Origin: Buxus sempervirens
Lineage: Eukaryota; Streptophyta; Magnoliopsida; Buxales; Buxaceae
DNA length: 64,000 nucleotides
NCBI GenBank assembly: GCA_947561395.2
Contig: OX387190.1
Location: 25,910,858 to 25,974,857 of the forward strand
Direction: 5' to 3'
The position numbers and the translations under genes are program-made. The notes under the pieces were generated by a model. That model was not told where the DNA came from. It did not search any database and saw only the letters and a list, made by a program, of their open reading frames with translations. Positions 45,645 to 58,748 of this stretch are shown in pieces. Each line of letters opens with the position of its first letter. The stretch's first letter is position 1.

Positions 45645-48600
45645 TGTGCGCACATCGCACCGGCGAGGGCGCACGGAAAAGCGCGTGTGAGCCTCCTAAA
45701 GAAGTAAAACGGAAAAAGGGAGTCGCCATTGCCTGACGGGGTGCAGGCAGACACCTGGGTGCCTGAGCTTGTCTAATTTGGTCTGCGGCTTGAGATTCTA
45801 AGTAAGGTCTCATTTACGGTCCTGGGAAGTCCATAGACACCCCGGTCCGCCCCGTCAAGTGATGGGTCCCATGGGTCTTCCTGGTTACGAGTCAACTCAA
45901 TTCTAAACTCACCTGATTCCTAAGCCAGCATGCTTGCTTTATTGGGTCTGGAGGGACCACCTGAGTGGTGTGGGTCCCTTTATTTGATTTTATCTTCGTT
46001 TTATTAAGTGATCTTAGTATGCTTGTATGGGCCTCGTTGGAAGGCCCACAGTGAATCCTATGGAACTGAGGTAATCCAAGTCTTTTGGGATTGGGGGAGA
46101 GGGAGAAGGCTTAGGGTGCTGCCTTCTCTCCTCTAGGCCATGTTCAAGAGTAAAACAGGGACCTAAGTTCCCTGTTTTGGTTGCTCAAAATCTGCATCCA
46201 ATTCTCCCTGTAAAGAGAACAATAGAGAGGCCTGGGAGGCCAAGCTCAACCCATTTTCGGCCAAACCACATGTAATCCATCAACAAACAGCAAGTTGATC
46301 CTACTAAACAAATTTCATGGGTCATAAAACATGTAGGGATAATAAGTGGAAATAGCATATATGCAAGTGTGTGCTCAAGTGCACATGCTCCCTAAGGTGC
46401 CAACATGAAAGAGCCCTTACGAGGAGGAAATTAACCCGCTCTCTAACGGGGTATATGTGAGATAAACTCGGGGCATTTGGGGTGAGGGAACATGCTGGAA
46501 CAACAGATGTTCAAGCAGGAACATGGCATACTAAAGATGCCAAACAGTAGCTAAATGATAGGGGGAAGGGATCCTAAAATAGAACTTAAAAAAAAAGTCT
46601 TAAAAGTGCATGAACATAACTCCTCATCCTCCTATGGGGGTATCCATGCCATCCCCCTTACCATGGGGCTAGCTTCCCTTGATGAGAACACCAATGACAC
46701 GAAGAACATGCTATAACAATAAAGCAACATTTCGTATGCACAAACTTACTCAAATATATCCGAACATGCTTTCATTTACATATGATGGACAAAATAAAGA
46801 GAGGAACTTCACCTTGGGGTTCAAAGACCCTGGAGATGTGTGATTGAGGCTTCTCGAAGCAAAGGGGATGGCTGGAGCTCCTTCCTTCAACACCAACAGC
46901 ACCTCTTGCCTTCCTTAAAATTCTTAAGTGTGAAAGAAGAGAGTGGAGAGGGGTTTGAAAGCTTGGGTATAGGAGAAGGAGGCTATTCGGAGGTTTAGGG
47001 GGCAGAGAAGAAGGGTAAGCAATAGTAGAAAACTGACCCCCCCCCCCCCCTGTTTCTACTGTTCGGATTTTCTATTTATAGAAAACTGGGACAAAACCGC
47101 ATACACAGAGCAGTTTGGTTGAAAATGAACAGTAACCGCAGGTTATGTGCGGTTTTGGCCCCGTCTTTTCAGCATTTAATAGGGGGACAAATTGGTCAGG
47201 CGCAGTCTGACACGCCATGCAACCGTACTGTAAGTACAATTACATTTCGCGCGCTGCTTGCTCTGATTGGCTCGCGCGGGCGGTGGCCGAAAAATCAACC
47301 ACACACCCTATGTGGTTGCGGCAAATCTTTCAAATTTGCCTTTTTCTCTTCCATTTTTTGGTTGAGTTGACTGCTGAGGCAACTCAGCCGCCCATTCGGA
47401 CGAATTAGACTTCCCCAATTTTTACTATTTCACATTTATCTTAATTAGTTTAATTAAGATATTTTAACTGTAAGACCCTGATTTTTTTGTGAGGTTGTCC
47501 ATTATTTTTTTATTATTTCTGTTGATATACATAAAACTGTGTTTATCAGGTGTTTAGTGTGGTTTGAGGGCTTAGCCCATGCTCGTATGTACAGGCGTTA
47601 TATAGCCATTTTTTCGGAAAAATGTTTAGTATTATCGTATGATTATTATTGTAGTATGGTGTCTACGTATTAATTAATTTAATTAATATGTCGATGCCGC
47701 GAGTATGTGGGGTTTTAGTGGGCGAGCGCGCATCGGATAAGAGAAAAAAGGGAAATGCATCCAACGGCGTATGTCTCGTGGGGTAAAAATTACCGAAGGG
47801 GGAAAGTAGGGTTTGGGTTGTAGGGATACGCGTAACTTGCGTAAGTTACGGAGGAAATCTTCGTTGGAGTTAGAGCTGTGGCGACTGCGGCGGAAATGGC
47901 GATTGGGGTTATTCTCAGGAAGAGAAAGAGTCTGAGGGACTACTAGAAGCTCATTTGAGTTGGATTCAGGCGGGTTTTCTCTGTCATGAGCAGTGAATAG
48001 TTCGACTAACATTTAGGCTACCATTTCGTCTTCGCGCATTCGGGATCGTGATCGTGATCGGCCGATTTCGAGGAAGACTATCATTCTGGGATTTATCGCG
48101 CACACTGTGAGTGGCATTGTTTTACCACCGAGGTTTCGGATTTATTCGTATATACATTGAATGATATCATGGTATTGAATTGCATTAATGTTGAGGTTTT
48201 CTGGGCAACACAGTTACGAAGGGTTTTAGTTACGGAGGGTTTTGGTTTTGCACAGTGAAATTGGGGATAACTGGGAAGTCATTTAGATTAAATTCAAATT
48301 TGGTTTGGATGTATCCTGGGAATATTAGGAGGCCATATAAGTGGTCACAGACTGAAAAATTATAGCCAGAGTTGGATTTCCAGCATTAACAGAGACTTGG
48401 AAATCGAAGTGGGTTACCGCCTAGCTGGCGCTTACCTAGCGCCCACCTAGGAGGTGAGCGCCAAGAAAAACAGACCCGGCGCCTAGCTAGCGCCCACCTC
48501 GCGCCTAGCTGGCGCCTACCTCCAATTCTCGCGCTTATCTCGCGCTTTTCTCCCGCCCGTCTGGCGCTTAGCTAGCGCCCACTCGTCCACGGGTGAGCGC

Positions 48601-49979
48601 AAGCTAATGTAAATCAAGGGGACCTACCGCCCACCTGGCGCCCACCTCGGGAAGTGAGCGCCCAATGGTTTTTCATGCAGAATCCTAAAATTTCAGAAGA
48701 GCCAAGGGTGTTCTGGATAATAGGGGTTCTTCGACCATTCAACCAACAAATAGAATTCGACATTAGAGGTAATAAATATTGCTGGTAAGAACAATGTAGA
48801 TAGGTACTAGTTTTAGTACAAGCTTATGAGGTAAGTGTGGAGAAATATTTCGAGGATGCTCGGGATGTTCACATATTAGGGCTTTATTCTAGTCCTCTTG
48901 AAACATGCATTGCTTGGTACCTGATTTGGTTTATTGAACTCGGTTTGATGACAAGTTTTGAATGAGGTTGTAATTATTATTTATTTGATTTCTTGTGTTA
49001 GTTTCTGTTCTGGTTGGAACACTTGTGAGTTTCTGTTCTAGTTGGAACACTTGTGTGTGAGTTGATGTTCTGGTTGGAACCACGGGTGATGTGTACTAAT
49101 GCAGAATTTTAAACAGTTAATCATCGGTTTGGGTTTAGCTTCCCATGGATCCTTGTTAAGCTTAGTAATGTGATGGTATGTGTTTGTTGGTGTAATTGCA
49201 TGGCCACGTGTGTTGCCACGACCAGTGTAGAGCAGCCAGATACCCTGAGTAGGCCTGGTTGTCAGTGCCGATACCCGGAGTAGGCCGGCACTGGATGACG
49301 ATACCCTAAGTAGGCCGTCATTTCAGAGTTTCCGATACCCTGAGTAGGCCGGGAACTGTGTACATGGAGGTGTGGAGTGTCTACTTGGCATGTAAATTAG
49401 ATCAATGTAACCATATGCATGGCATTGACCTGGTTTGAGTTGTTATCGAAATTTACGTTGTTATTATCATTGGTTATTTGTCGAAGCATGTCTTATAACT
49501 GTGTTAACTATTTTATGCATGCATGTGTCACTCGCTGGGATATTCGTATCTCATTCCCTCGTTGTTACTTGTTTTTCAGATACTCGAGGTGAGGTGCCTA
49601 CAGGGGTAGATCCGGCTGATACATATAGGGAGGAGGATTATTACTACCGACCTTAGTCCCGCAGGTTGTTCGGTCTTAAACTGTTAAGTTGAATTTTGAG
49701 GATTGTAATAAGATAGTAAACTTGGGACCATTTGATGATTTCATAACTTGCCTGGATAGAAATGTTGAATTGTGCACTCTGACATGAGAAAAAAAGGCGG
49801 GTGATTATCCAGCGATCACCATCATTGAGATCCTTAACTAACCCCTAGGAGACGTGTTATATCTTTAATGAAGAACACGGATCCGGGGCGTTACATTAAC
49901 TTTGCCCCTTCAGGGTTTGACCCTTCAGCTAGGGTTTTCATATTCAGCAATTCTGGGGTGCAAAAATGAGGTGCTGACA
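45645..49979 (-). mobile_element. Family B solo LTR nested in the 3' LTR
   Basis: Read on the minus strand it starts TGTCAGCACCTCATTTTTGC and ends GATGTGCGCACA. Flanks are GACAC (45640-45644) and AACAC (49980-49984), a 5-bp duplication with one mismatch. Without the family E insertion it is about 1.9 kb. It has a TATA box TCTATAAATAG near 47071-47081 on the minus strand, a C14 run just beyond at 47037-47050, and two AACCGC palindromes 39 bases apart (47095, 47134). Confidence 0.8.
47469..49895 (-). mobile_element. Family E solo LTR nested in the nested LTR
   Basis: On the minus strand it starts TGTAACGCCCCGGATCCG and ends CAGGGTCTTACA. TTAAC flanks it at 47464-47468 and 49896-49900, a perfect duplication. 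It matches the solo LTR at 40506-42736 in inverse orientation, including the GATACCCTGAGTAGGCC repeats (49240-49350), the GGTTGGAACACTTGTG repeats (49010-49080) and the GCGCCCACCT-rich patch (48420-48665). This is the youngest layer of a three-level nest. Confidence 0.92.
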
Positions 49980-52373
49980 AACACCCCGGCCTGCCCCGTC
50001 GGTCTGACGGGTCCCTCGGGTCTCCTTGGTTTTTGAGTCAATTTCACCTTTCCTAGACCAGTATGCCACTTTTTGGTCTGGTGGGGCCCTCTGGAGGTGT
50101 GGGTACCTTTTATTTTATTTTTATCTTTTATTTAGGCTAGGTGTGTCGGATACGAGTCCCATTGGAAGACCAGTGGATTGCCAAGGTTGGGCTTGAGCCC
50201 AGCAGGGTTATTGGGTAACCCTTTTGGTTTATATTATTTACTAATTAAATATGTAAAGGGCTTGGTGGGCTTGGATTAGGCTCGATACCGATATGCCCAT
50301 GGGCTTGTGCCCGTTTGTTGAAACCAGGCCTAGTGCGGGCAAGTCAATGGTGGGCCCAGGGGCGTCTTGGTGGGCCCATCTAGGCCCACAGTCCATAAAA
50401 GGGCTAAAAATAACTTATTAGCTCAGGTTAGGCTGGTTCGGGTCGGATCTGGTCCAACCGGGCCCAAAAAAAAATCAATTTTTTTAGCTATTTTTAAATG
50501 TGACTGCACTTACTATGTGGTTTGACTTGAACTGCATATGTACTGCGGTTCGAACCAGACCGCATATCAAGTGCGGTCATGACCAAACCGCACTAAGTAT
50601 GCGGTTTTCGTCCGAATTTGCTATTTTGAGTTGATTTCACCGGGGATCATTCCGGCTATCTTCTTGGGAGGTCCGGCGACATCCATTGAGGTTTGCAGCA
50701 TTTCTATAGTAGTGTAAATGCCTCCAATTTCCTTCAAATCCTCCTTTTGTCCGGTGCTTTGATATGGAATAAGATTCCATTCTTCTTCATTGCGTTAAGT
50801 CACCTTCCGGTTGTGCAACAAGAGAAAGGAAAGAGGGAATAGGATAGGGTTACATTAGAGATTCTAAAGAGGTCAAATCCCTTTTGCATTAGCAAATGAA
50901 ATCAATCAAATATGTTAGTTCTCATATTCTCTTTCTTTTGCTTGTTTTACTAATCCACTCTCTTCCTTTTTCATAAAGAGACATTCATTTGTACGGGAGG
51001 ACTCCAACAAAAGTGAAGCAAACGAGTTAGTAGCAGGGTATTTGAATAAGAGGAGTTCAAAGTTGTTTAAATAAGAAAATTCACATATATGTTGAAGAAG
51101 AAGTTGCTAGAAGAGTTACCACACTATTACTTCTTTGATTTGGTGATGTCGTGATTCTCCGAGAATTTCGGCAACGTTTCCGCACTCCGGTGAATTTCCA
51201 AGAACGGAATGAAAAGGGATTCCTCACTCTTGAATTGAAAGGGATGAAATGTGAAGGGGAATGGTGCAATCCAAGGGTATTTTGGGTTTTGGTTTTGAGT
51301 GGGACAGAGTTTGGGCAGGGGTTGGACATGGGAAAGTCAAGGAAGGAGAGGGAGAGGGCTTAAGGGGGCCAGCCTCTCTTGAGTGGAGATCAAGGAGGAA
51401 GAGAGAATGGAGAGGGTGAGTGAAGTGGGAGAGAGCAAAAGGGGTAGAAGGGAGGGGTGTGTTGTGTTTGGAATGGGCCCCCCCCCCCCCCCCCCCTCTC
51501 CTTTTATAGTTAAAAAAATGAACCAAAAATAAATTTTAGTTACATTTTGTGTCTAAATTTTAATTTCATAAACAAGGTAACTAAAATTTAATTCTCTCAT
51601 TCTTATCCTTCCAACACATCACCCTTATCCACACCTTCCATGTGTGGTTGTTATTTTTTGTTTTATTTTTATTTATTTTAATTTTTAGATTCTTTAGGTT
51701 TTATTATTATTTTATTCTTAAGATTTTTTTTGTCAAAAACGCATATGTGTTTTCTATTTTCCATTTTATTTTTGATTTAATTTAATTATTAGATATTTAC
51801 AAAATATTATTATTTTATTCTTAGATTTTTATTTTTTGTCCTTTCTTCAATCTTGTCACCTGTGCAGATTTTCCGAGATTTTTGACTGCTCATAACTTTC
51901 TCATTTGATATCCGATTTCAGCAAACTTAGTGGCTTTGGAATCAGATTGAAATTTTCTATCTATTGACCTAGAGTTTGGCAGCAAATTCAGGCTTTTTAG
52001 CAGAAGTGCAAAGTCGCGTCCCAGAGCCAGTTTTGCTCATATCTCCTTATCCGGGACTCCGATTCCAGTAAACTCGGTTGCATTGGAGTCGTGTCGATGT
52101 ACTCTTTCTGCTGATGTCCAATTGAGCAGCTAATTTAGAGTTTTGCATAAAGCCGATTTATGCTATTTCCATATTTGACTAGCCCATAACTTCTTTATTT
52201 GGACTCCGATTTGAGCGAACTCAGTTGTTTTAGAATCTTATCAAAGTCCTCTTTCCAATGGTATAAAGTTTGGTGGTTAATTTGTACCCGATCAAAAAGT
52301 CAACTTTTTGACCCCTTCAGGGTTTGACTTTTTATTTTCTTCATTTCAGGGGTGAAAAAATCAAGTGTCTACA

Positions 52374-53498
52374 GCTACCCCTCTTTGCCGGAGTCACCTT
52401 GGGGGATGAACGGCAAAGAAGAGAAAGAACCTTATTTTTGCTCCTTGCATTTCTGTCGACATGGTCGACGAACTCAATCCTTGAATTGTTTGCAGTGAAA
52501 AGGAAGTGTCAGAAGTCTGGTATCACTTCCTAGTTTTGGAATCCCTATACCCTCTCTCGGGTTTGAATAGGGTAGCCTTTTGTTTTTGAAAAGATAGGTA
52601 AGATTAGATCTGACCTCATCAGCCTGTTTCGGCGTTGATGCAAGGTACTCGAAAATGTTATTTTCTTCTTGTTTGTTCCATTAAAGTTTTTAATGACTTC
52701 AGCTTTGATTTCTTCTGCTTCTTTAAGTTTAGGATTTTTTTTTTTGGGTTAGGCCAATGTTAGGGATTTGGGGGTGAAGGTTGGGAGGATAGGAGGAGGC
52801 TCTTGCGCTGCTGCCCATCATCTCGGAGACCACACCTACTCTAGCCTATGCTATTTACAAAAGTGGGAAATCAAAATGTACAAATGAGGCAATTTTGCCC
52901 TTTATTCCCTTGCTTTTTTTTCTTTTTTTTCCCTGGAAAAGCTTGTTGCTTCTTCTTGCCAGGTTCTTTCTTTGTTGAGGCATAAAGCTTTTTTCCAATT
53001 CATTGGGGATTTGGCAGGAGCTCTTTCTTGGACATTGGCACAGTCCGTTTGAGATATGACTCTGTTGGGAATTGATGTGATGGTCAAGTAACTCCGTGGG
53101 GATTGGAGAGAACATGTTTTGATCCTTCTTTGTTGAGTAGACTGACTCCTTGAGGATTATTGTGATGTCTCCCTTTGCTTTTTGAAGCTCCGCTAGGGAT
53201 ATCTTGGGAAGATATCTCATGCTTTGAGGCATTCTTGGATATTCTCCTTTCCTTGGGAAGGCGCTTTCGCTAGGGATTCAGAAGAAAGGACGCCCACTCC
53301 CCTTCTCAGAGTGTTCTTTCTTTGCTTGAGGCCAGGAATGCCCATTTTAGTATTCAGAGCACATGCACTAGGTTAAAAAGAAATATTAAGGCTCAAAAGT
53401 GACTTAACTAGGGGAAATTTTTTTTAGGGTATTTGAAGGGACTTACAGTCTTGGGAGAATCAAGGATGGCCTCTCTTCATTTCCCAATTGGAATGATC
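52374..53498 (-). other. Polypurine tract and 3' untranslated region of the minus-strand element
   Basis: The polypurine tract GCAAAGAGGGGTAGC is at 52388-52374 (minus strand). The rest, up to the end of the integrase frame, has no recognised gene. The frame 53232-52855 is lysine-rich with no known domain. I see no copy of the antisense genes or the 39-bp arrays in this short interval, unlike the plus-strand element. Confidence 0.6.
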
Positions 53499-54632
53499 TT
53501 AAGCATGATAAACTGCATCTGCATTTATCGGCTTAGGAAAAATAGTTCTGTCCATCTCTTGTAGGATCAAAGCTCCTCTGGACAGAACTTTGTGAACCAC
53601 GTATGGTCCTTCATAGTTTGGTTTGAACTTTCCTCTGTTGTCTTCTTGGTGGGGGAATATTTTCTTCATAACAAGGTCTCCCACCTTGAAGCACCATGGT
53701 ATTACTTTCTAATTGTAAGCTCATGCTATTCTTTGCTGATAGAGTTGGCCATGACATAGAGCTTTGATTCTTTTTTCATCCAATAACTGTAACTGGTCAA
53801 ACCTTGATTCTTCCCATTCGACATCATCAATCTCTGCTTCCTTAAGAATTCTGAGCGAGGGGATCTACACTTCTATAGGAAGAATTGCCTCCATTCCGTA
53901 CACAAGGGAGAAAGGCGTTGCTCCAGTCGACGTTCTGATTGAGGTCCAGTATGCATGCAAGGCATAGGGCAATTTCTCATGCCAATCCCTGTAGGTAACT
54001 ACCATCTTCTCAAGTATCTTCTTTAAGTTCTTGTTTGCAGCCTCTACTGCTCCGTTCATCTTGGGTCCATATGCTGTGGAATTCAGATGTCTGATTTTCA
54101 AATCTTCACACATCTTGTCCATGTCCTTGTTATTCAAATTCTTGGCATTGTCTATGATAAGCGCTTTAGGTACACCATAGCGACAGACAATATTATTCCT
54201 GATGAATTTCAGTACATGTGACCCCTTGACATCTGCAAAGGACATGGCCTCTACCCACTTGGTAAAGTAGTCTATTGCAACCAGGATGAATCGATGCCCA
54301 TTTGATGCCTTCGGATGAATTTCCCCAATCATGTCAATTCCCCAGATGGCGAAAGGCCAAGGTGAAGTCATCGAGTACAGAGTGTTGGGTGGTGTGTGGA
54401 TATTATCAGCATAAATCTGGCACAACTGGCATTTCCTGACATGGATATGACAATCAGACTCCATAGTCAACCAGTAGTAGCCCATTCTCAAAATTTTCCT
54501 GGCTAGCATGTGCCCGCTCATATGTGCGCCACATTGTCCTCCATGGACTTCATCAATCAGCTGGTGTGCTTCTTCTTCTGTTACACATAGCAGCAGTGAA
54601 TCATTATAGGACTTCTTGTATAGCTTACCCCC
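53499..54632 (-). pseudogene. Integrase of the minus-strand element (3' part of pol)
   Basis: It resumes at GKLYKKSYND after the solo LTR. It has the HHCC finger (HGGQCGAHMSGHML ... CQLCQIY), the DDE core (WGIDMIG, IIDNAKN, NGAVEAANKN) and the C-terminal block GKFKPNYEGPYVVHKVLS. Stops interrupt it: TAG just after LPIEV near 53868, and TGA and TAG near 53715-53735. The end reads NADAVYHA where the intact element has SDAVKRYFP, so the C-terminus has drifted. No protein is expected. Confidence 0.88.
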
Positions 54633-57053
54633 TGTGAGACATGAAAATGTCATCTCGGATGACTTTCGATATCGTCACACGGGGATCAATAAAAGTTAAG
54701 AGTCGCCACCATCCATCTTAAGGTGTGAATGAACACCAAAGGGTTCATAGAAGCCAAAAGAGTTAAAGTAGCTCTAAGATAAGGAAAAATCCAGAGATCA
54801 GGTAAGGGGAATTATTTATGAGCGGGGGAAGGTGTTAGGCACCCCCACGCATCCGTCTAGGACGGTTGCCACATGCTTGCTCATATTAAGAATTGTTTGC
54901 TAATGAAAAGTAAGCAAAGAGATGCTTACAATAAGCACAATGTATGTGATTATTCCACATGAGCAATCCAATGACATGGAACTCTCTTCGTGGATACATC
55001 ACTTCTAAAACTTCATGAGTGAATGGAAATCAAAGTAAAAATGAAGAAAAGTCAAGCCAAGATAAATCTGGAAAATTTAGACTAAAAGAGCTTCAAAGCT
55101 TCGATTAACCATAACTCCTTCAATTTAAATCCAAATCCATTGAAACCAAAGCCATTTGAAAACTGGTATATAGTAGAGTATATAGTAAAAAATTCAGCTC
55201 AATCCAACTTAAAATGAGAGAGAAATCCACATCTGAAATTTGCTGTTATAACTCAGGAAAAGCGATGAGTAGGCATTTTCAAAGTCCTATTCGTGGAGTT
55301 TGGCTCAATAAAAATCCATGAACATTGATATGGAGGAAGTGTGTGGTGCCATCTTTCCAAAGAAATAAGCCTCACCCCAAACTCTATCCGGATGTGGCTT
55401 GTGTGCTCTCTTGAACAGGCCTAGAAGATCACAGATTAGCTCTGGACTATGCCAGCGAGCAGCTCTAAGTCCATCAAGCACACAAGCCTCAAATCAAATT
55501 GAAATTTGCTGAAACCAGTTGGAAATGAAAATAGACCTCTTAAGGAAAACTCAGAAACTAGAATCACTCAAAACGGATTAAAATTGAGCAAATGGTGCAC
55601 CATCAAAGTGGCAAGTTCAGCAATCTGGGCTAAATTGACTTATAGACTTTGAACAGATGGTGTCAAAAATTGGCTCCATAAAAGCAAACGAAATTTTCCA
55701 GATATAAACTAGACATACTCATCTATCACATATCTTTGGAATCACTCAAAAATTCATCCGGAGGATGAAGTTATAAGCATTCTAAGACAGGCCATAGATG
55801 CTGCCCTGTTTTAAAGTTTTCTTGAATAGAAAGCCAAAACGGTGCATGTGTGCATGTGAATTCGACCAAAACACTTAGAAATCAATCAAAATCATCTCAT
55901 GAAGTTCTAAAATTCATTTTTGAAGCTAATGATTTCAGATTTCCCGTATTACCATGGAAATCCAAGATCTAGCTTACTTGATGAAAATTGGTGAAAAGTG
56001 TGTGAATATGTGGAAATCCATTTCCTAGGAGAAGGATGGAATCCATTGCTATTGAGAGCAAGGATTCACATATTTCTCCGGCAACAAGTGCAAAAACATC
56101 AGAAAAAAAAACATCCATAGGTTCAAAATAACCACATTGCATGTTCTTCATCACTTGTAGGTTCTAAGCCTAGAGGATCCATTCCTTCTTCTCTTTCCCA
56201 AGGCTCTCTCTTCATGTTTTACGGCTAGAGAGGATTCCTAGGTACTTTGGAAGAGGTTTGGGGCTTCAAAAATGCACAAAATGGCCTTACACTACAGAAA
56301 GGTAGAAGATGAGAATTGGGATGTAAAGAGGATGCTGGAAATGAAATGGAGCTTTACCTTTGGTAGCTTGAACACTTGAGGCAGCAATCCAGCAGAGTTT
56401 TCCTTCTTCTTGCAGGGCTTCCAAGCTTCAAATTATCAGCCATTTGCAAGAGGAGGGCCCATCTATTTATAGGCCAAGCCAAGGGTAGAAAGGTCCCAAG
56501 GGTAGGCCTAAAAGCTCTTCTAGATTATTCCAATTCTCCTCCAAGGCTTGAATTGGAGTAATTCAGCAAGTTTCGGAGGATGAAATAGGGAGTTCAAGTC
56601 CCTGAGAGAGAGGTAATATGCATAAATAAGGCTCAGAAATCGAGTCATTTCGCAAATCCCCGAAACAGCCAAAACCGTATACTCAGTGCGGTTTCTACAG
56701 AACCGTCACTATATGTGCGGTTTCTATGCAAATTTATCTCAACCGCACATACAGGGCAGTTTCAATTCAGTTATGCTCGTCATGATTGCTGTCGACGTGT
56801 CCCAACGGCTGAAGCTTCCGGAAGCCACGTGGCAACCCGCGCGATAAGCATGAATATCAACCGTGCTGTGTATACGGTTACAACCGCACATACAGAGCGA
56901 TTGAGACCAAAATAACAAAAACCGCTCATTCAGTACGGTTCGCACCATTTTTGAGAGTTTTTGAGTTTTTGACAAATGTCAATGCTTAAATAAGGCATTT
57001 AATGTTCTTTTTGAGAGTTCTCTTATATTGAGGTGCAATTTGGGGTGTCTACA
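54633..57053 (-). mobile_element. Solo LTR of family A inside the integrase region, with TSD
   Basis: On the minus strand it runs from TGTAGACACCCCAAATTGCA to ACATTTTCATGTCTCACA. CCCCC flanks it at 54628-54632 and 57054-57058. Removing it joins LAGQFFLSGG to GKLYKKSYND in frame. It keeps the family A plan: AACCG...CGGTT palindromes near 56673-56940, a TATA box CCTATAAATAG near 56462-56472, a splice donor AAAG/GTAAAG near 56358, and the GGCAACC block near the 3' end. Palindrome spacing is irregular here (28, 40, then 23 and 38). Confidence 0.92.
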
Positions 57054-58748
57054 CCCCCACTAAGAAAGAACTGTCCTGCCAGCTTCTGAATCGTGCACTT
57101 CTCAGCTGCCGTGGCATTTTCTAGCAAAGTCCTGTCTTTCAGGTATCTCATTATATCTGCATACCAGGGTTCCCCTTTTGGCGTGCTTTTCTCAACACGA
57201 AAGCAGTAGACAAGATGACGCCGCACCTCTATCTCCAGCGGTTGCACTCAGGTGTCATTAGTGATAGTTGCCATAGATGCCAACGTTGCTAAGGCATCTG
57301 CGAACTGATTCCTGTCTCGTGGCATATAGTCAAATGTCACATTTTCAAACTGTTCTTCTAATTCTTTGATCAGTTCCTGATATGGCACCAACTTTGTATC
57401 TCTAGTCCTCCAATCTCCCGTTACTTGATAGATAATCAAGCTAGAATCACCAAACACTTTCAACTCTTGTACATTCATTTCGATAGCGGCTCGCAAGCCT
57501 AACACACACGCTTCGATTCCATCGAACAAGAGCTTTGCCGCTATGGGGTGATGGACTCCTTCTGGGGATATGATTACGGCTCCAATTCCTTTTCCATTGA
57601 TGTTAACGGCCCCATCGAAGAACATTTGCCATCCGGTTTCCTCTTCTGCTGATTCTGCACACATTACATCTTCATCTGGCAACCCGGTGAGAGGTGGCTG
57701 GTAGTCTAGTACAGGATGTTATACCAAGTGGTCTGCTACTGCCTATCCCTTTATTGCCTTCATCGTGGTGTAGACAATGTCATACTGAGACAAGATGACC
57801 TGCCACTTGGCTACCCTTCCAGTAGATATTGGCTTTTCAAAGTTGTACTTCAGAGGATCCGTACTTGAAATTAGGAAGACGGTGTGGCTGAGCAGATAAT
57901 GCCGTAGCTTCTGAGCTGCCCAAACCAACGTGCAACACGTTTTTTCAAGCAATGTATATCTCACTTCATAATTAGTGAATTTCTTGCTCAGATAATAAAT
58001 TGCTTGTTCCTTTCTTCCTGTATCATCATGTTGTCCTAGGACGCATCTGACCGCTGTCTCTGTGACTGACAAGTACATGATCAAGGGTCGTCCTGGTACC
58101 CGGGGGAACCAAAGTCGGTGGACTTATCAGATATGCCTTGATCTTGTCGAATGCCTCTTGACAATCTTCATTCCAGACCACTGGGTTATCCTTCTTCAGT
58201 AATTTGAATATTGGTTCACACACAGGAGTCATTTGTGCTATGAATCGACTGATATACTGTAATCTACCAAGGAAACCTCTCACTTCTTTCTCTGTTGATG
58301 GGGTAGGCATTTCCAGAATTGCCTTTACTTTGATCGGGTCAACTTCGATTCCTCGTTTCCCAATGATGAATCCAAGCAGCTTCCCTAAAGTAACTCCGAA
58401 TACGCACTTATTCGGATTCAACCTGAGCTTGCATTCTCTAAGCCTGTTGAACACCTTTCCAAGGTTTACCAAGTGACTTTCTTCTTCTTTTGACTTTGCA
58501 ATCATGTCATCCACGTATACTTCCATCTCCTTATGCATCATATCGTGGAATAGCAAAGTCATTGCCCTTTGGTATGTAGCGCTCGCATTCTTTAATCCGA
58601 ATGGCATTACATGATAGCAATACGTGCCCCAATGTGTAATAAAAGACGTCTTCTCCATATCTTCAGGTGCCATTCTTATTTGGTTGTATCCGGAAAATCC
58701 GTCCATGAATGAGAACATTGAATGCGTCGCCGTATTGTCTACTAATAC
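57054..58748 (-). pseudogene. RT (3' part), RNase H and second RNase H of the minus-strand element
   Basis: From VDNTATHSMFSFMDGFSGYN the RT continues with YVDD (codons at 58517-58506) and then VRGFLGRLQYISRFIAQM. A frameshift at the CCCGGGGG stretch near 58090-58103 leads to the RNase H (GQHDDTGRKEQAIYYLSKKF). Two stops follow near 57740 and 57720. The second RNase H (WQMFFDGAVNINGKGIGAV ... GDSSLIIYQ ... QFADALATLA) ends at TGA near 57248, after which VQPLEIEVRR and the start of the integrase linker run to 57054. Confidence 0.88.

Larger units (their letters stand above)
45452..52373 (-). repeat. 3' LTR of the minus-strand element (family B-like), split by nested LTRs
   Basis: On the minus strand it begins TGTAGACACTTG right after the polypurine tract and ends at about 45452. 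The middle (45645-49979) is a later insertion, so about 2.6 kb belongs to this LTR: 52373-49980 and 45644-45452. It holds three copies of the 147-base unit (near 51923, 52071, 52217), a TATA box ACTATAAAAGG near 51505, a C19 run at 51478-51496 and three palindromes at a 28-bp period (50530, 50558, 50586). The far end at 45452 is set by similarity to related LTRs and is the weaker boundary. Confidence 0.75.

Noticed and set aside
47683..48012. A 109-codon minus-strand open frame in the family E LTR.
   Set aside because: It lies in a solo LTR, is not evidently preserved in the other family E copy, and has no domain.
52855..53232. A 125-codon minus-strand open frame after the minus-strand integrase, considered as an extra element gene.
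   Set aside because: Lysine-rich, no domain, and unlike either antisense gene of the plus-strand element.
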